A model generated the notes under the pieces. The model had not been told where the DNA came from. It made no database searches and worked only from the letters and a program-made list of their open reading frames with translations. From NCBI GenBank assembly GCA_030066795.1, contig JASJAW010000040.1, positions 1-64,000 on the forward strand: a stretch of DNA of 64,000 nucleotides, in the 5' to 3' direction. This document shows, in pieces, positions 1-8,298 of the stretch (position 1 is the stretch's first letter; every line of letters begins with the position of its first letter). A program made the position numbers and the translations under genes. This stretch comes from Dinoroseobacter sp. (GTDB lineage: Bacteria > Pseudomonadota > Alphaproteobacteria > Rhodobacterales > Rhodobacteraceae).

Positions 1-2
1 TT

Positions 3-1196
3 GTTGTTTATCGACTATTTTCTGCCGTTGGACTGACACTCGCTGGAGGGCATGCTGATACGAAACCAGTCTGTGACGAAGCTCTTAAGGCGCACGCGGT
101 ACAGATTTCGATCGAAGTCCCCGGTCTTTCTAGGCCAACAGTTGCAACCGGGACAATCGTTTCAAATAACGGTCTCGTTCTCTCCCATTACTGGGCTTTG
201 GAGGCAGCGGGTATTCAACCGAATAGTCTTCTCGACAGGGATCAGCTTGAAACACTGAAGTTCACGATTCCTCACCGCCGCGACGCATCCGCTGCGCCTA
301 TGCAGGCGCAGCTAATTGGGTTTGATTGGCGCCGTAATCTGATTCTTCTAAAAATGCCGCCGATTGCGTCAACCGAGGCAGGATTACGGGAAGCGTCGTT
401 GTCACGTGTGCCTGTGAGACGCCGCGAGGCAGTTTGCCCAGTGGGATTTGTTGCAGATCCAGACGGTGGTGGCGACAAGTATCGGGTTAAAGTGGCAGAC
501 GATCCTTTTTTAGTGACAACAGGCAGCGGGATCTACAACGCAATTTCGGAACCGGCTGCCCAATTTCCCAACTCCCAGAGCGGAGGCCCGGTGCTGCGAG
601 GAGTACCTCCTTACGATTTAGTAGGTATGCTTGTAAATTCGCCAAATGGAACGGAGCAAAGGTTCCTGCCCATCGAGTATGCTGATACCCTGCTTTCACA
701 ACTTTTCATCTCGCAGATCGCTCGGGAAGTTGACGAGTTTAGGTTGATCTCGGATGAAATGCGGACGCGGTTTTCTTGGGATTTTCATGTTCTTCAGAAT
801 GATCGCTACAAATCTGATGATCCACCAAATACAATTACCGATCTAAAGATCCGCTTCTTTGCGACTCCTCACTTCATCCAAGCCTCGTCGCCAACCAATC
901 GCTCTTTGCTCTCTTTTAAAGTTTCCGCGACATACGAGGGAGCCATACTTGATAACTCTGATAACAGCAGAGTTGCTTCTCTTAATTTCGAGGACGAGCT
1001 TGACGTTAATGGTACAGATAGTGGCTACTTTTTTGATTATATAGGGAATAGGGATATCACAGCGTTGCGTAATGCTGGTTTTAAGGAAGTAAATAATTTG
1101 AGTATCTCTTTTTATCCAGTCTATCGCGAAGGCGATAAGCGCATAGAGGAAAGACAACAAACACGCAAGTTCGACATTCCATTACTTGTAGACTGA
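3..1196 (+). CDS. Secreted trypsin-like protein with degenerate catalytic triad (5' truncated by window)
   Basis: The frame is open to the left edge of the window, so the gene starts outside it. The first visible residues (VVYRLFSAVGLTLAGGHA) read as the end of a signal peptide, so the product is probably periplasmic. The fold signature is chymotrypsin/DegP-like: TGTIVSNNGLVLSHYWAL matches the strand-turn that normally ends in the catalytic His, but that position is Trp, with the nearest His two residues earlier. The usual DLALLK segment reads NLILLK, so Asp is Asn. The Ser loop is kept as NSQSGGPV. After the protease-like domain come about 150 residues with no family I recognise. With Ser present but His and Asp changed, it may be a binding protein rather than a protease. 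It is followed after 12 bp by the next secreted protein, probably as one operon. Confidence 0.7.
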   Translation, partial: VVYRLFSAVGLTLAGGHADTKPVCDEALKAHAVQISIEVPGLSRPTVATGTIVSNNGLVLSHYWALEAAGIQPNSLLDRDQLETLKFTIPHRRDASAAPMQAQLIGFDWRRNLILLKMPPIASTEAGLREASLSRVPVRRREAVCPVGFVADPDGGGDKYRVKVADDPFLVTTGSGIYNAISEPAAQFPNSQSGGPVLRGVPPYDLVGMLVNSPNGTEQRFLPIEYADTLLSQLFISQIAREVDEFRLISDEMRTRFSWDFHVLQNDRYKSDDPPNTITDLKIRFFATPHFIQASSPTNRSLLSFKVSATYEGAILDNSDNSRVASLNFEDELDVNGTDSGYFFDYIGNRDITALRNAGFKEVNNLSISFYPVYREGDKRIEERQQTRKFDIPLLVD

Positions 1197-1208
1197 CGGG
1201 ACTAAACC

Positions 1209-3446
1209 ATGAAACAACTCATATCCCGAACGATCGGCGTCATCGCCTTTTTTATAGTTTTTTCCTCAAATATTGTTGCAGTCTATGCTGAGGACAGCCA
1301 AAGTCTATTCCGTCTTCCTGGAGTATTTTCAGATCTGCGCATAGCGGATAACGGTCGTATTTTCCTGGCAATTAATAACGACAGATCGATTCTTAGCATC
1401 ACCACACGGGATAGCGGTAAAACTGTAGAATGGAAGCACGAAGCCACGAAGGTTGTCGATGCATTTTTTTGGTCAGACTTGATACTGGTATTGGCAAAGG
1501 ATGGCTCTAACTCAAACGATATAAGTGCAACTCGAGGTCGCATTTTTTTATTGAAAGCTGACGGTTCTCAAGTTGCCGAGCAAGGCGTCAATGTGGACAC
1601 AGGCGATGAGGCAGTATTGTTGGCCACGGGCGAACTCTACGTTCTAGATAGCGACCGTCGGACAATATCTATGGTTCCGTTGTGCCGTGATCAGCTCGCC
1701 TTTGCTTCAGTTTGCAATTTTTCACGACGTGAAGTTAGTGGAGAACTGTCTTTGGGCGGACGCGAAGAATATAATACATTTTTTTCACCCAACCTAGGGC
1801 GGATAGACGATTTTGTTGTTGACCCATTCTCAAACCTTTTAATCGTTACATCTCCAAGGCAATTGACCGGCTTCGATTTACGGAATCAGCGGCTTTTGTT
1901 TGAACTATTTTCTGAAGAAGAAGGCAGGCCAAGTATCGTTTCAGACATTACACCCGAAGCGACGCAGTTTTTTGTCACAGATGATCGAAACGGTATATTC
2001 TCCTTTCAGTTCAATAGAGATTTTCGGGATTTATTACGTGAGGGGAGTATAACGGTTGATGCTGGCGCTGTAGAGGATATCAGATTGCTGGATGTTGTGG
2101 GTTCGGTTTCTGGATTCACCCCGGACACCACTCACTCTAGCAAACAACCTTCGCGTGCTGTGGACGCAAGCGCTGGTCAAAAGGTTGTTATTATCGCGAC
2201 TTCTTCCTTTGGTGTTTCTGATGCCTTGAGAGTGCTATCTCGAGAGGGGCGGTTCTTCGTGAAAAGGTTCTCACTTTCACTCTTAGGTGGCGCCATACCT
2301 GACGATTTCGCTGTCTCGCAGGATGGGGAGGAAATTTTTTTACTCTTTGGGAACACGGTTATAGTTTTGCCGTTTCGGGAGTTCTCCGATTTAGCTGAGG
2401 TAGCTACGTCAAACGCCGGCCTCAACTTGGCAGTGATTTTGCAGACTAGCCTTTCTGAAGCAGGATTTTTCCAAGGCGTCGCTGATGGAGAATGGGGAGA
2501 AACTTCGCAGAATGCGTTGTTGCGTTATTGTTTGACTAATGCGGGACAAGTTTGCCCAGCATCAACTCCAGAGAAAACAGATCCTAACATTCTGGCCGGA
2601 CTTCTAATTGGCCGACTAGACGATTGGGATCGGGCAGACTTGTCCCGCGACATCTCAGACCAAGTTTCTTTCAGTGCTTTCGAGCGGTTCTTTGACCTAG
2701 TCTTTCCCAATAGCCCATTTTTTCGAGCAGAGGAGATTGTAAGTAATGGCGCGGCAAAAGACGCTTATAAGCGAGAGTGCTATAGCCTTAACACATTTCC
2801 TCCTGAATCTATTTGGCCGAATATCTTGCCAGCACTAAGCGATCTTCAAAGGGTTAGAGCTTCTGTGGGAGTGCCGATCATCATCAATTCAACCTACCAA
2901 ACTCCTGAATTTTCAAGTTGTAAAAAGACAGCGGTTGATCCGGAGCTCCATGCCTCTTTCTCGGCAATTGACTTCCGGTTTGCACAGGGCGGCGCGTCTC
3001 TTCCTGAGGCGATCCAACGGGCTCTGTCGGATCCTAATGTGGTCCGTTTTTCTGATGTTAAGGAAACCCCAACCGGCTTCCTACTAGCATTCCCACCCGA
3101 TCGTATACCCGAAATTGGATCCACCCAAGCTCAGATCTCTGCGTATAGGCCAACTACGGATGGCTGTAGGGAAGCAAAAGAAGACGTGGAAGAATTCTCT
3201 AGACTGCTTTCCGATACTGTGCTCAGCGGTCGCGTCATTTCCGTTCTTCGTAAGAGGCTTGCAGACGTTTATGCAGTATCAGTTGACTTAAGTGACGTTG
3301 GCTTGCGCACCGAAGAAGCGCTAGCTGCGATACGTAATGCGGCATTAAGCAGTACAGATCGCCGGACTGGGCGGGATGCATTCATCGCAACGAACCGCGG
3401 GTCGTTTATCGATCCAAACTGCTCTTCACAGCTAACTGTACCTTGA
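1209..3446 (+). CDS. Secreted protein: propeller-like region, peptidoglycan-binding domain and M15-like C-terminus
   Basis: 745 aa with a signal peptide (about residues 1-27, cleavage after VYA). Residues ~35-390 alternate short hydrophobic strands with loops (IADNGRIFLAI, PFSNLLIVTS, SQDGEEIFLLF), which suggests a beta-propeller. Residues ~405-445 (LSEAGFFQGVADGEWG) match a PG_binding_1-type domain. Residues ~540-640 resemble the peptidase M15A fold: STYQTPEF near 561 corresponds to the usual S.YRTPE, and a His at ~581 is seven residues before an Asp at ~588 in HASFSAID, as in the zinc motif SxHxxGxAxD, but the Gly is Phe and I find no terminal HxD-type ligand. It may therefore bind peptidoglycan without cutting it. 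The gene is AT-richer than the housekeeping genes and lies between two degenerate trypsin-like genes. Domain calls are by eye. Confidence 0.6.
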   Translation: MKQLISRTIGVIAFFIVFSSNIVAVYAEDSQSLFRLPGVFSDLRIADNGRIFLAINNDRSILSITTRDSGKTVEWKHEATKVVDAFFWSDLILVLAKDGSNSNDISATRGRIFLLKADGSQVAEQGVNVDTGDEAVLLATGELYVLDSDRRTISMVPLCRDQLAFASVCNFSRREVSGELSLGGREEYNTFFSPNLGRIDDFVVDPFSNLLIVTSPRQLTGFDLRNQRLLFELFSEEEGRPSIVSDITPEATQFFVTDDRNGIFSFQFNRDFRDLLREGSITVDAGAVEDIRLLDVVGSVSGFTPDTTHSSKQPSRAVDASAGQKVVIIATSSFGVSDALRVLSREGRFFVKRFSLSLLGGAIPDDFAVSQDGEEIFLLFGNTVIVLPFREFSDLAEVATSNAGLNLAVILQTSLSEAGFFQGVADGEWGETSQNALLRYCLTNAGQVCPASTPEKTDPNILAGLLIGRLDDWDRADLSRDISDQVSFSAFERFFDLVFPNSPFFRAEEIVSNGAAKDAYKRECYSLNTFPPESIWPNILPALSDLQRVRASVGVPIIINSTYQTPEFSSCKKTAVDPELHASFSAIDFRFAQGGASLPEAIQRALSDPNVVRFSDVKETPTGFLLAFPPDRIPEIGSTQAQISAYRPTTDGCREAKEDVEEFSRLLSDTVLSGRVISVLRKRLADVYAVSVDLSDVGLRTEEALAAIRNAALSSTDRRTGRDAFIATNRGSFIDPNCSSQLTVP

Positions 3447-3449
3447 TGA

Positions 3450-4610
3450 TCACTCGCTATTCAACAATCTGCATTGCTCTCGGATTTCTTCGATCAGTTC
3501 GGGACTCACAATTCTTCTTATCCGCGCACTTGCAAGGACTTCTAGTTGTTCCTCTATTATGGGGTCGCTAGTCGCTGTCACCGGTATAAGTATTTCGGTT
3601 TGCCGCCCATCAGTTTCTATATATTCTGGCTCACCGATATTATGGATACCTCCAGAGCTACGTCGATCTTTCGATGTCTCAGGACTTCCAACAAACTCCC
3701 AGCCTGGCGGGGCAGTGAGCCGTAGAGTGCGAGTATGACGAAAGACATCTTTTTGCGACATGGGTTCGCCAAATCTAGAAGACACAAGAACACTCGCTGT
3801 TACAAAGTCTTGCTCTGTTAAAGCCCTCTCTCGTTCATTAGAAACACACGCGTTGAAAGGATTTACGCGCGGTTTTCCATCAGAGTCTGTTTCTGAGCTT
3901 TGGTCATTGTGCCCTGGACTTGCACTGGGTAACAGACTCGCCACCAAGTCTTGCCAGCATTCACTTTGTGGAGGTAAGACGCGGATAGCCCAATCAAGGG
4001 GCAAAGCGTACACTCCCTCAACTGGCCAAACCCTATTTAATGACTTTACGGCAACAGCGAGCGCCACGCCGTCCGCCGTAATTGGTCCACCTGCAGCTTC
4101 AACGCTATCTTTCATGCCATCAATGAACATGCGGCCCGCTTCGCCAAATTCAGGATCTCCGGACAACGAGCCTGTTCGCGATCGAAGTTGTGATTTAGTT
4201 TTGTCAGCAAAAGTGCCTTTCACCACCTGTTTTCGACCGAGCGGCGGCGTTGTGCAGCGAAGTGGAGGGTTGTTTGGGTGCAATCCTTCGATTCGAAGAA
4301 CGGCAAGAGGAAGCCTTTGATCGATCATCAGAACCCTGGCTTCTACTTTATTGTCAAACTTCTTTTCAGTCGGACTCCACTGTTCCACCCAGAAGGTGTC
4401 TGACGGAAGATTCATCAGGTCTGAAGCAGTGAGAATGTGTCCTCGCGAGCTAACAAAAAATCCGGTACCTATTGCTTGGTTATCTGCAGCATTCGAGATG
4501 CGGACCACCGATGCAGACACACTATCTTCCGCCCAAACGCTCGTCGACAACCCCTGAGAGCAGGACCAAAGCACGGCCACAAGGCAAACTATCCGGAAGT
4601 TGAACTTCAT
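3450..4610 (-). CDS. Secreted trypsin-like pseudoprotease, all three catalytic residues replaced
   Basis: 386 aa from ATG 4610, chosen because GAGAGGAAAG precedes it directly and the first 28 residues form a clean signal peptide (…TSVWA-ED); an upstream start would add 16 residues without an RBS. Residues ~48-180 have the trypsin/DegP pattern: GTGFFVSSRGHILTASD has Asp64 where the catalytic His belongs, RLPLAVL has Pro101 where the Asp belongs, and EAAGGPI has Ala173 where the Ser belongs. The fold signature is therefore intact but the triad is gone. Residues ~270-380 show no family I know. It is convergent with the 745-aa gene, their stops only a few bases apart, and is a distant relative of the partial protein at the left edge. 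A non-enzymatic scaffold or sensor is most likely. Confidence 0.7.
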   Translation of the reverse strand: MKFNFRIVCLVAVLWSCSQGLSTSVWAEDSVSASVVRISNAADNQAIGTGFFVSSRGHILTASDLMNLPSDTFWVEQWSPTEKKFDNKVEARVLMIDQRLPLAVLRIEGLHPNNPPLRCTTPPLGRKQVVKGTFADKTKSQLRSRTGSLSGDPEFGEAGRMFIDGMKDSVEAAGGPITADGVALAVAVKSLNRVWPVEGVYALPLDWAIRVLPPQSECWQDLVASLLPSASPGHNDQSSETDSDGKPRVNPFNACVSNERERALTEQDFVTASVLVSSRFGEPMSQKDVFRHTRTLRLTAPPGWEFVGSPETSKDRRSSGGIHNIGEPEYIETDGRQTEILIPVTATSDPIIEEQLEVLASARIRRIVSPELIEEIREQCRLLNSE

Positions 4611-4888
4611 CTTTCCTCTCAGATCAGTTTCAGCTGGTTTCAGTGTGTGCAGGCTCAACGCACTATGTCTATCCCGAAGTAGGCCATACTAACCGCAGCA
4701 GATTTCTGCGTAGCACATCTGTGCTATCTTGCGGGACGATAGTTATCGTGGAAGCGATGTGCGCTGCATCTGTTTCAAACTTTGTTTAGAACTAGCCGCC
4801 AGCTTTCTTTATATCAGAATCTGACTTGACCTTTTTCCAAACACTGAACTTGCCATGTATATGATTTTACTAGAAGAATTTACTATGT

Positions 4889-4967
4889 CAGAGGGAGTCG
4901 AACGCCCGCCCTCATCATTACGAGTTTTGCCGTCCATAAGTTGGACGTGACCAGACAAAACCCTCTG
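4889..4967 (-). other. tRNA-like fragment, possible old attachment site
   Basis: Read on the minus strand, the segment opens with CAGAGGG and closes with CCCTCTG, a perfect 7-bp end-to-end stem 79 nt long. It contains a 5-bp stem with a 7-nt loop (CGTCC/GGACG around AACTTAT) like an anticodon arm, and GTTCGACT just before the closing stem like a T loop. It lacks U33, a 3' T-stem strand separate from the closing stem, a proper D arm and CCA. It is therefore not a working tRNA. A tRNA remnant left by integration is possible; chance similarity cannot be excluded. Confidence 0.25.
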
Positions 4968-4988
4968 AAGCCGCATAAATCATTACGA
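4914..4988 (+). repeat. 10-bp direct repeat ATCATTACGA
   Basis: ATCATTACGA occurs at 4914-4923 and again at 4979-4988. One copy lies inside the tRNA-like fragment and the other just beyond it. Direct repeats of this kind flank excised or decayed integrations, but 10 bp is short and the case is weak. Confidence 0.35.
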
Positions 4989-5148
4989 TTAAATTTTTGT
5001 ATTCGGCAGCGCTTTTGGACGACACCGGACCGAGCCAGAGAACGTTTGACGTACATTCCCTACTAATCCCCTACTAAAGCAGCTCAACGAGAATGAGCGC
5101 GTTGCAAACGACATCAAAGCTCTGGCGACCTTCAAGAAACGAAGTTGC

Positions 5149-5892
5149 TTAGCTGTTGTCTGCCAAATCGCGAAGCCAAACGTCTTCCAACGCCGCAATG
5201 GCGAGGCCTTGGGTGTCCGGGAACAAGGAGTAGGCGTTGAAGCCAACCGAACTCAAGAAGGCGAAGGCAGTTGATGCCTCTGAAACTGGAAGCACAAACC
5301 TGTAGAGCAATGGCTCCTTGTGCACAGGAACATGTTCTGCGAACTTCTCCAAACTATCAAAGGGCCCAGTGAGATGTGAGAAATATCCCTTCTGAGCTTC
5401 GGCCCTTTCGTTTGGATCAGCCTCAAAAACCTCCAGGCCTACGTGCCTGCTGACCAAGTCGTGCTCCCGGTCGAGCGCCCAGATAGCGACGCGCCCCTTC
5501 TTTTGGTCGTCCAAGGCGGCTTTGTTGAAAGCAAAGTAGGCTGCGACAAATGGGTTGGACGACCAATCAAGCAACCGCGTTGGTAGGCCGTAGTGTTGTG
5601 CCGAAGAAAGTATCTCAGCTTCGCTAGCGGCATCAGAAATTCGTTTCTTGTAGAGTTCAGAAAAGGCACGCGTAGTCGCGTCGTACTTCTTAACCCTGTC
5701 GGCAAGACTGAGACCGTCGAACTTTCTGTCGAAAGACGATCTCAAAGAAAAATTCACATCGCCCTGTCCACGAAACACAAACCGCCTAAGGTCGTTAGAG
5801 GGCGCCCGGTGAAGCTCCGTCGAAAACTTCGATATGAAGTTGCTCCAACTGCGATACGCAACAGTCTCGATATTTGGTTCGACCTTGCTCAA
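5149..5892 (-). CDS. FRG domain-containing protein
   Basis: 247 aa. The two hallmark motifs of the FRG domain are visible: FRGQGD at residues 40-45 and HYGLPTRLLDW at 100-110, followed by NPFVAAYFAF, as expected for PF08867. The biochemical role of FRG domains is not settled; they occur often in mobile and defence loci. The gene's ATG overlaps the stop of the upstream ATPase gene by 4 bp (ATGA), so the two are translationally coupled and probably act together. There is no signal peptide or membrane segment, so it should be cytoplasmic. I infer that it is the effector or a partner of the ATPase. Confidence 0.8.
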   Translation of the reverse strand: MSKVEPNIETVAYRSWSNFISKFSTELHRAPSNDLRRFVFRGQGDVNFSLRSSFDRKFDGLSLADRVKKYDATTRAFSELYKKRISDAASEAEILSSAQHYGLPTRLLDWSSNPFVAAYFAFNKAALDDQKKGRVAIWALDREHDLVSRHVGLEVFEADPNERAEAQKGYFSHLTGPFDSLEKFAEHVPVHKEPLLYRFVLPVSEASTAFAFLSSVGFNAYSLFPDTQGLAIAALEDVWLRDLADNS

Positions 5893-7463
5893 ACTACGCT
5901 CTTTTCAACAATCGGATCCGGCGAGTTAATCTCAAGCTTGACGGCATCATTGATGCAAGAATGAAACGCGAAGTTTATTGCCCCGTCTGGCAGAAGGAAA
6001 TCATCCCTATCGTCCAAGTTGAAGAAGTGAAAAGCTGAGTCGGTCTCCTTCATACGGCAACCAACGAGACCATTCTGCCAAAGAATGGCAAACGGATCCA
6101 CGGCATCCGGAAGTTCATCAGACCACTTCTTTCGAACATCCTCGATTTGCTGCTTTTCAAAGACTTCTGTGCCTATATCTTTGATAATGCTTTTAAAAAT
6201 CTTGGCCCTGGACTCGATGTATTCTCTGCTAGCCGTGTATAGCTCATGATAGTCGTGCCGCGCTGAGAACTCTGGCCTTTCGTGAGACGCGAGCTGGTTT
6301 GCGCACACGCTCAATTGTTCTTCTGCGAAACCTCTCGCAGATCGCGAAACTAGCGAACGCACAACTGCTTCCCAAGACTCGTCGTCAATCTCAGTCTTGG
6401 AAATTTTGGCAAGTTTCGCTTGTGCCAGGGTGTTTCCAAGCTCAACGACATCGCGCGGTAGGAACCGCGTATGTCGAATGAGGTAAGACAAGGGCTCTTC
6501 TTCAATCTTCCGCGACTCGTTGAAGATATGCGTTACAGAAAGGAAGTTCTGGATCGTACGTGGCTTTGAAGGATCGTCGAAGTATATGCTCTCGAGTTGC
6601 TCAATCTTCCGTTCAAAAAAGTACTCTGTACGCTTTGTATCCCAGTTAAGTTTACAGATATGCGGTGTGTTTCGATACCGGCCGGCATGCTCGCTTCGGA
6701 GGATGGACGAGAAAACGATGTCCCTAATGCAGATGGCCACATGAAACCTACTTCCCAGTGATCCACTCTCACGAAGCATCCGCATCACAGCATAAAAGAG
6801 GCCCTTTTGGCACTGATGCCATTCCATGGGCGCATGAGCGAATTCCTCGTCCACAGCATCGAGGTAGTAGAAGACCGGAGGGCAATCCTTCAGGATATCC
6901 GAAAGAACTGACCGCAATTCTACCCACTCTCGCCTATCGACCAAGTTCTTGAACTGCGATTGAGTGCGAATAGAGGAGATATAGTAGGAGATGATGTCAT
7001 AAGCGGAGTGGGGCACCTTTGCTTCCGGCAAAATCCCGTCGAACCGCTGCAAAAGCTGGCTTCTTTGTTTTTCAGAAACGTAGTCCGAGAAATATCCTTT
7101 GTAGAGAAAAAGGGTGAGCAGAGATGCATGTAGGGAAACGCGCCAAAGCTCGCGCCATTTCTCAGTGATCTGCTCGCCTTGGCATATCTCGCAGAATTCC
7201 AAGACTTGTGCGGTCGTTGGGATATCGCTCTGTATCTTCTGGGAGAAAACAGAGTCTTCAGCCATCGTGGATACTTGCAGGCGCCTGAGATAGACAGTCT
7301 TTCCTGACCCCTTCTTGCCGATGATTACGCGAACCGAGCGATCATCGGGATTAGTAGCGATACCGCCCCATCCTGGGTGCCCGCGGAAGCCAACGAAGCC
7401 CTGCATCACGTCAGCTAGTTCGGCTCTAGCGCCATCTGGATCTCCAAAAGGGAAGTCAGTCAT
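5889..7463 (-). CDS. P-loop ATPase (Sll1717/FunZ-like), partner of FRG protein
   Basis: 524 aa, cytoplasmic. The N-terminus has FPFGDPDGARAEL, then a Walker A motif GKKGSGKT at residues 49-56 and a Walker B-like strand VFYYLDAVDE at 197-206. The rest is helical, with an RFLPRDVVEL segment near residue 330 reminiscent of the lid/winged-helix part of STAND or KAP-like NTPases. The layout resembles proteins annotated as 'P-loop ATPase, Sll1717 family', but I cannot confirm that. It is the first gene of a two-gene unit with the FRG gene. Upstream, GCATACT and AGTATGC form an inverted repeat around the presumed promoter. An ATPase with a coupled small effector in an island fits a defence or abortive-infection module; this is inference. 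Confidence 0.7.
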   Translation of the reverse strand: MTDFPFGDPDGARAELADVMQGFVGFRGHPGWGGIATNPDDRSVRVIIGKKGSGKTVYLRRLQVSTMAEDSVFSQKIQSDIPTTAQVLEFCEICQGEQITEKWRELWRVSLHASLLTLFLYKGYFSDYVSEKQRSQLLQRFDGILPEAKVPHSAYDIISYYISSIRTQSQFKNLVDRREWVELRSVLSDILKDCPPVFYYLDAVDEEFAHAPMEWHQCQKGLFYAVMRMLRESGSLGSRFHVAICIRDIVFSSILRSEHAGRYRNTPHICKLNWDTKRTEYFFERKIEQLESIYFDDPSKPRTIQNFLSVTHIFNESRKIEEEPLSYLIRHTRFLPRDVVELGNTLAQAKLAKISKTEIDDESWEAVVRSLVSRSARGFAEEQLSVCANQLASHERPEFSARHDYHELYTASREYIESRAKIFKSIIKDIGTEVFEKQQIEDVRKKWSDELPDAVDPFAILWQNGLVGCRMKETDSAFHFFNLDDRDDFLLPDGAINFAFHSCINDAVKLEINSPDPIVEKSVV

Positions 7464-7967
7464 GCACTCATCAGCTCCGCTTCCGCATACTTAAAACACC
7501 GGGATGCCATAGAGTCCGATAGTATGCGATGTTTCTGTTACAAAACTATAGTGTTCCGGAGTCCTTCGTCCAAGGCGCAGGCGCGCGCTTTCGGGGTGCT
7601 CACCGACGCTGGTGGTCATTGTGGGTTTCAGCCAAGCCCTTGCGCCGGTCAGGGCGCGGGAAACCGAACACCTTTCGGTCGTTGCCTAGTCGAGCCGGGA
7701 GTTCAGTGGGTGAAGCGCTGGAGGCGGGTATTCGGCGTCAGGATAATGAACCATTTGGGCGCGTGCCAACCTTCGTTGCGAGCGTGTAATGGCAGGGCGG
7801 CCCTGAAAGATCGGGCACTCAGGTTAGTACAAGTGCCTGCTACTTTGGCATTTTCGAAAAGGAGTTAGATCTACAACTCGTTGTTTAAATCAGCCATGTT
7901 TAAGGTTCGAACAACACCAGGAGCCGGATGTTAAGTTTGAACCATTGGTCGGTAGGATGGTCAAACT
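7464..7967. other. Non-coding gap between ATPase leader and small membrane protein gene
   Basis: 504 bp. The left ~60 bp should hold the ATPase-FRG promoter. The rest is GC-richer and carries only short overlapping frames on the plus strand, without good start sites or recognisable products. One of them (from 7529) runs to a stop at 7789 and continues in the same frame to 7888, which would fit a decayed gene. I see nothing certain here. Confidence 0.4.
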
Positions 7968-8150
7968 TCAGCGCTGTCGCCCAATCAAAAAAGTAAAGTG
8001 TCGCGCCAATTTCCTTGGGATCTCATTGTTGGACTTTTGCTTGTAAATAAAGGCCAATAGCACAACCGCGAGCAGCAAGGAACCAAGGCCCTGACCGTTG
8101 ATGAAGCCGAACGTTAACTCTGCTTCGGAAATCAGCTCCATCCAAGTCAT
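7968..8150 (-). CDS. Small single-helix membrane protein (60 aa)
   Basis: 60 aa from ATG 8150, which has a strong GGAGGG five bases upstream; a longer in-frame start has none. The N-terminal 20 residues are acidic/polar (MTWMELISEAELTF). Residues ~21-36 form one hydrophobic helix (GLGSLLLAVVLLAFIY), and the C-terminal 24 residues are basic (K37, K39, R46, K47, R50, R58, R60). This suits a positive-inside, N-out inner-membrane peptide. It is divergent from the 1370-aa HTH/nuclease-like gene and shares its palindromic promoter region. On its own strand it lies upstream of the ATPase-FRG pair. The family is unknown to me. A membrane-acting toxin, an anchor or an effector accessory are possible, but no function is shown. 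Confidence 0.6.
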   Translation of the reverse strand: MTWMELISEAELTFGFINGQGLGSLLLAVVLLAFIYKQKSNNEIPRKLARHFTFLIGRQR

Positions 8151-8237
8151 CGCTACCCTCCGGCTGGTGAACACTCGAGTCTGGGCCAACCAGAACCGCT
8201 TCCCTATCGGGTTTGGCGATAAAAGCCGGATTACTTC

Positions 8238-8265
8238 TTGTATCGTGTAGCGCTACACAATACAA
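8238..8265. promoter_or_regulatory. 28-bp palindromic operator with overlapping divergent promoter
   Basis: The left arm TTGTATCGTGTAGC and right arm GCTACACAATACAA pair at 13 of 14 positions around 8251/8252. The core GTGTAGCGCTACAC is of the type seen in front of HigBA/RelBE-like toxin-antitoxin operons. Rightward, TTGTAT and TACAAT (8262-8267) are 18 bp apart and could be -35 and -10; because of the symmetry a similar pair exists leftward. The HTH at the N-terminus of the downstream 1370-aa protein is the obvious candidate binder, giving autorepression. Confidence 0.7.
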
Positions 8266-8298
8266 TAATATTCGTACTAGCAATGTCGATGGTGGATC

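Larger units (their letters stand above)
4611..5148. other. Intergenic region at the left edge of the accessory island
   Basis: 538 bp without a convincing gene. It contains the 5' leader of the pseudoprotease gene, a tRNA-like fragment (4889-4967), a 10-bp direct repeat and a tandem 9-bp repeat CCCTACTAA at 5058-5066 and 5069-5077. The right part reads like debris of an inserted element. An 85-aa frame over 4989-5246 on the minus strand mostly overlaps the FRG gene and has low-quality content, so I do not call it. Confidence 0.5.

Noticed and set aside
198-1196. A gene starting at 198 with no signal peptide
   Set aside because: The same frame is open to the window edge and the upstream part encodes a signal peptide end and the first protease strand, so the gene starts outside the window.
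4889-4967. A functional tRNA gene
   Set aside because: No U33, no D arm, no separate T-stem and no CCA; only a fragment-level similarity.
7524-7888. Plus-strand frames of 86 and 114 aa
   Set aside because: Two overlapping phases, no RBS, no recognisable motif and residue content like translated non-coding DNA.
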